A DNA stretch of 64,000 nucleotides from contig OZ007581.1 in assembly GCA_963931925.1 (NCBI GenBank), forward strand, positions 9,498,980 to 9,562,979, read 5' to 3'. The notes under the pieces are model-generated. The model was not told the DNA's origin. It made no database searches and saw nothing but the letters and a program-made list of their open reading frames with translations. Positions within the stretch are counted from its first letter, which is position 1; each line of letters starts with the position of its first letter. Positions 28,001 to 34,000 of the stretch are shown one piece after another. A program made the translations under genes and the position numbers. The stretch is from Onchidella celtica. Taxonomy: Eukaryota > Mollusca > Gastropoda > Systellommatophora > Onchidiidae.

Positions 28001-31000
28001 GGAAGTTTATTCACTCACTGTGTGAGGTTCCGAATCGATGTCGGTAAATGCTCACTCAGATCATGTTATAAGATAACTATTATTAACTTTAAAAGGCAAA
28101 ATACTTCATAATTTCCCTCTAAAAGATCAAAACTGGGTCTTTGCAAAAGGGTCTACCATCGTTGTGTGTGAATTAAAATCTGAAATAAATTATGCAGTTA
28201 TCTTGTGTGTAAAATAAACGGAAGCCGCCATCACGGCTCATTACTGTTCCGAAAACCTCTGACTTGCTGTTATATCATCTTTTTGTACTTAGTTTGTCAC
28301 TTGAAATCTATTGCTATCACCTCTCTATCCTCCCTCTTTATCTATTTATTTATTTGTTATACATATCTCTTAAGCTTATATTACAATCGGTAACGGAAGA
28401 GCTGTGTGAGGTGTAATGTCATGATTTTTAAATTTTTTTTTTTTCTTAGCCAAAACACGGAAGAGTATTTTGCAGTTACTGAACAAATTAATTGTTTGTT
28501 ACCATCCCCATCCAATTCTTCATGAACACCCCGCTCAATCTCATCCATCCTCTCTCAGTGGCGGAATTAGGGGGGGGGGTGCAATGAACAGCCGGTGAAA
28601 GTTACAACGGTGTGACCACTGTGGGGACGATTTATTATGTGAACACACATGATGTGGTTAAACATTGTCTCACAGTCTGTGTCAGTCGTAAGTGCTAGAT
28701 TATAAGATGGCAGTGACACCGTCACGATCACTAATATTTGGATAAATTTAATGGAACTGCATTCTCAAGACAATCGCCAATAGGAAGGATATAAATTAAA
28801 CCTTTAACAAGTGCAGTGTTGAACAAGTTAAAGGGAGGTAGAACCTTTATTAAACACGATGTTGAATATGTCAAAGGAAAACACTACATTTAAATACGAC
28901 AATACTGAACATGCCAAAGGAAAGCTATACCTTTAACAAAATTGTCAGTTATATTATCAAAGATGTAGACAAGATGACCAGGTTTGGTTCCCTGGCTTTC
29001 TTCTGCGCACCTGTTGCTGGCGTCGCTAAATGAAGACCAGTGTCTGAAGAACTTCAAGCAAGTGCGGGTGTGACTGAGATACTTCCACCAAGCCTTGCAC
29101 ACATTAACATCTGAAAGTGAAGGAACAAGTAATATTTGCCGTATAAAGAATCAGACAATACCTCGCAAAGACACCTTGGAATCCTCAAACCAACAACTTC
29201 GTCAGTTTTATTTACCTTACTACATTCTGCACCATACCAGACTACGTTAATTCATCCCCTATACCCCAGCCAATAAAGCGAAAGCCTATGCGCAGTAGGA
29301 GAACGTTGCAGCAGTATAAGAATCTTGGATTTTGTTTATAAATACAGCTTCTGTCGGTCGTGGAAGGTTAACATTATATATTTATTATAGAGTTTATAAA
29401 CGAGAACTGTCTGCATCTTTGTCCCCGTTTTATTCAACAGAAAGAACGCCTAAGGGTACCCACATAAAGGCCACCGAATTCTGCCACCAAGCCACTAGGC
29501 GCTTTAGGTGAGAAGAATTGTACTATGTTTGTTGTTCGTCCATCGCAGGCGATGAGGACCACTGACATCCCTCTATGATGGGGTTGGGACTGGGTGTGTC
29601 CGGAGATGGCTGGTGAGTCCAATCCGGGCACGGAAGTGTTTCCCACACACTGGGCAGGCGTAGGGGGTGGCTGCAGTGGATGTGCTAGCCGCTAGCTCCT
29701 TTTGGTGGCGTCGCTTTTTTTCAGCCTCTGCTGTCCGTTTCTTTTCGGCTGACTTGGCGCCCCTGGTGATCAGTCCGCGCCAGGTGGAGCGATCTAGCGC
29801 CGCTGACTCCCAGGACGTGTGATCTATGTCTAGTGACTTCGGGAAGACTTTCAGGTTGTCTTTGAATCGCTTTCGTGGACCACCATGACAGCTGCTTCGG
29901 GATGCGGTTGTCTGGCATCCTGAATTGGGAGGACGTGGCCAGCCCATCTGACTTGGCATTTCATCAGAATTGTGTGGTGGTGGGCATGTTGGCCGTGGCC
30001 AGGACTTCAGTGTCGGGGATCTTATCCTGTCATTTGACTCTTAGGATTTTGCGCAGTGAGGAGAGGTGGAAGTGGTTCAGAATTTGTGCGTGCCGTCTGT
30101 ACACCGTCCAGGTTTCAATAGCGTATAGGAGTGTTGGCAGCACAACAGCATAATAGACCTTCAGCTTGGTCGCTATGCTGATTCCCCTGCGCTCCCAGAC
30201 TGTGTTTCGTAGTCGGCCGAAGGCAGAGCTGGCTTTGGCGATTCGGCAGCTCAACTCATCGTCAATGTTGACTGATCTAGAGAGGGTACTGCCAAAGTAC
30301 GTGAATTTCTCCACAGGTTGAAGTGTCTGGTCTTTCACTTGGATGGAGGGTTCAGTGTATGGTTTGCCCGGAGCTGGCTGAAACAGGTCTTCCGTCTTCT
30401 TCGTGCTGATGGTAAGGCCAAAGTTGTCGCACGCCTGTGAGTATCTGTCCATGCTGTCTTGCATCTCCAGCTCAGAGCCAGCAATGAGAGCGCAGTCATC
30501 AGCAAAAAGAAAGTCTCTCGGAACAGTATCCTTGACCTTGGTGATGGCCTGCAGTCTGCGCGGGTTGAACAGCTTCCCATCAGTCCTCTACCTGATGTGG
30601 AGGCCAGCATCGAAGTCACGAAAGGCATCAGTGAGCATGGCAGAAAACATCAGACTGAAGAGTGTGGGCGCCAGCACGCAGCCTTGCTTGACCCCATTGG
30701 AAACTGGGAAGGCATCAGATCAGTCGCCATCGTCAAGTCCTCTGGCTGTCATGCCGTCGTGAAATTGCCTGACCATGGTGATGAATCTGTCGGGACAACC
30801 GAACTTTGCCATGATCCTCCAGAGGCCCTCGCGGCTGACAGTGTCGAAGGCTTTAGTCAGGTCGACGAACGTTGAGTACAGCTGTCTATTCTGCTCCTGG
30901 CACTTCTCCTGGAGCTGGCGCGCAGCAAAGATCATGTCAACAGTTCCTCTTCCCTTCCTGAACCCACACTGACTTTCTGGAAGAAGGCCCTGATCCAGGT

Positions 31001-34000
31001 GCACATTTAGCCTGTTTAGCAGGACTCTGGCAAGAATTTTCCCAGCAATGGACAGCAAGGATGTGTCCCTATGGTTGTCACAAACTTGGCGGTCTCCTTT
31101 CCTCTTGTACAAGTGGGTGATGGAGGCGTCTTTCAGTTGTTGGGGTATCTGGCCTTTCTCCCAGAAGGACTGGAAGAGCTCTGTCAGCTTGCTTGTGAGA
31201 GCCGGGCCTCCTGCCTTGTATACTTCAGCAGGAATGGCGTCTGCTCCTGGAGCCTTACCACTTGCCAGCTGGTCTATTGCTTTCTTCACTTCCTTTTCCT
31301 GGGGTGGAGAGTCCATCTCGTGGTTGGTGTCCACTTGCTCCAGACGACTTGTTGCCTCGTCATTTATAGCAGAAGGTCGGTTCAGAACAGCCTCAAAATG
31401 CTCAGCCCATCTTTGCAGGATTTTCGACTTGTCGGTAATGAGGGTTGTGCCATCTTCGCTGAGCAGCGGGGAAGTCCCTGTGGACTGGGGGCCATACAGA
31501 GTCTTGACAGCGTCAAAGAAGCGCTTAGAGTCGTGTCTGTCGGCGTGGCTTTCAATCTCCTCTGCCTTCTTGCTGAGCCACTTGTCCTGCAGGCTTTTGA
31601 GTCTGGCCTGAACCATCCTACGGGTGTTTGCAAATGCTGCTTTCTTGGAAGCGGAAGTGGGGTCGTTCTGAAGCGCCCTGTGTAGCCTGTGCTTTTCTTC
31701 CAGCAGGGCTTTGATTTCCTCGTTGTTCTCATCGAACCAGTCCTGGTTTTTCCTGGCCTTAGGACCTAGTAGCTCAACGGAGGCGGCGTAAACGCTGTCC
31801 CTGAAAGCAGCCCAGTCAGCTTCGACATCACCACCTGGGGTCACATCAACCAGACGAGACTGGAGGTCCTGAGCAAGTTGGTCAGCTATAGAGCTCTATT
31901 TCAGCTTGTTCACATTCAGGCTTTTGGTAATTTTGGTCGCCTGTGGTCTTTGTTTGGGCTGAGTGCTGATGTTGAGCTTGCTGATGATCAGGCGATGGTC
32001 AGTCCAGCATTCGGCGAAACACATGGCCTTCGTTACTCTCACGTCGCGCCTGTCCCGTCTCCTGGTGATGACGTAGTCAATCAGGTGCCAATGCTTGGAG
32101 CGGGGATGCATCCAGGACGTCTTATTATGGTTTGGAAGGCGAAAGACTGTGTTAGTGATCAGCAGGTCATGCAGTGCGCAGGTTTTCAGGAGGAGGGGGC
32201 CATTGCTATTGCATTTTCCCACTCCGTGGTGCCCTATCACTCCTTCCCAGGCACTGTGATCCTGTCCGACTCTAGCATTGAAGTCCCCAAGGACGAGTAG
32301 TTTGTCTGACTTTGGGACAGCTGAGATCAAGGAGTCTTGTCTTTGGTATCGTCTGGGTTAGACATGGTGGGACCATATGCGCTGATAAGGGTGAGATCAT
32401 GTTTGCCCCTAAGCGGCAGCTTCATGGTCATTAGGCGATCATTGATGCTCTTTGGGAGACTGGCAAGATTCCGCACGAGGGGAGTCTTGACGGCGAAGCC
32501 TACTCCTGCTTCTCGGCGCTCGTCACAGCTGCGTCCGCTCCAGAAGAATGTGTATCCGCCACCTGTTTCTGTTAGCTGGCCTTCATTGGCGAGACGAGTC
32601 TCGGACAGTGCCGCGATGTCAATCCTGTATCTGGCAAGTTCTCTGGCTACCAGGGCTGTTCTACGGTCGGGTCTGTCGGACTTTGGATTGTCGAGCAGCG
32701 TGCGCACGTTGCATGATGCAGTGATGAGCGGTGTCATCTTTCTTCTTTGATTCTTTTCTTTGTTTCGACCGCAAAAATGGGATACCCGCCAGCCGCGGTA
32801 AACTGGCCAGGTTTTGAAGAAGCAGACAATCTTTAAGGCACCTTTTCTAGCCTCTTCCTCTTGCTATGGAGGTGAGCAATGTGGTCCTGAGGAGGGCTGC
32901 TCAGTCGCTCAGGGGGCTGCCGGATTCTGCTGCTGCTTCTGGTTCCCAGCAGAAAACGACCCTATGGCCTGAGCCACCTGTGTGTAGGTCCGCGGCTACA
33001 GCTTCCAGTGCATCCACACCTGCTGCTTCGTCGCTCTCCCATCGCCACAGGACTTTTTCTTTGAAGCGGGAAAGGGGGGGGGGGATGTCGTGACTCGCGC
33101 TTTAATTTGTTTAAAGTGAGGGAGAGTTGCGCAGGTCGTCAGCCTCACTCTCTTGTCCCAGCCTGTCTTGGTCCAGGGGCGGGACAAAGTCCGGACGGCT
33201 GGAGATAGGCCTGGATGCAGTGGATGGTCAGCAGTGTCCTATGTGTCTCACTGTGCCCTGTTTGCGCCCCACAACGCTTTGCTGGGTCCGCCTTCCTGCC
33301 AGTTGAACCAGTTGGTGGTTTCGTCCACGCAATTCACCGGATCCAGTCTTCACATGCTTAGGGGGACAGGCCCTGTCTCACCGAGGGTTTAAGACCCGTC
33401 GGCTACCTTCACCTGGTTTTGCCGGCCTGTCGAAGCCGTTGCCCGGGGTGTGGCCGCTGCGCATGCTACAGCTTCTAGGAGCCACAGGTGGGAGCTGAGT
33501 GTCAGGTGGGGACCAAAGGTGGACGAACTACCCCCGGAGGAGCACGACATGTCCCCACACCAGAGGTACTACCCCTCCCTGACACCCCATACACTATATA
33601 ATTTCAACAACTGCACATAGAGCCCACCTAGATTCGGTCCGTTTATATAGTGCAATTCTTCTCACCTAAAGCGCCTAGTGGCTCGGTGACAGAATTCGGT
33701 GGCCTTTATGTTTGTACCCTTAGACCAGTATTTTCTCATTCAGCATCACCCAGAGAAGATTTGTACATCACTTTTCAAAAATTGCGCAAGACAGACAAAG
33801 GACAAAATACTATGAACCATTAACATTTAACGCGGTGCTGTTCACAAAAACAAGCACACACAAGACATCACAAGCACCAGAGGAGAGGAGGATTTATCCC
33901 GAACATCTCCGGCAGTGTCAGCCAGTACAAACATAAAGCATTCAGAATCCCTTTAATATTTGGATGAATTTGAGACAACAACTCATTCAACACAACCAGC

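Larger units (their letters stand above)
29446..33727 (-). mobile_element. Decayed RTE-type non-LTR retrotransposon
   Basis: Minus-strand element in intron 1. Order: a GC-rich leader (33650-32740); apurinic endonuclease (32737-31896) with [30 protein letters not shown] and TDHRLI; a reverse transcriptase (31844-30030) with [41 protein letters not shown], an intact FADD box near 30500 and the thumb [12 protein letters not shown]; and a C-terminal C2H2 zinc finger (29573-29959, [21 protein letters not shown]). Breaks: a frame change near 32330, in-frame stops at about 31894, 30720, 30590 and 30030, and a frame change after 30030. The element is dead. A 75-bp inverted repeat is found at its two ends. 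Confidence 0.85.

Noticed and set aside
30403..32750. Plus-strand frames across the RTE element
   Set aside because: Shadows of the minus-strand endonuclease and reverse transcriptase.
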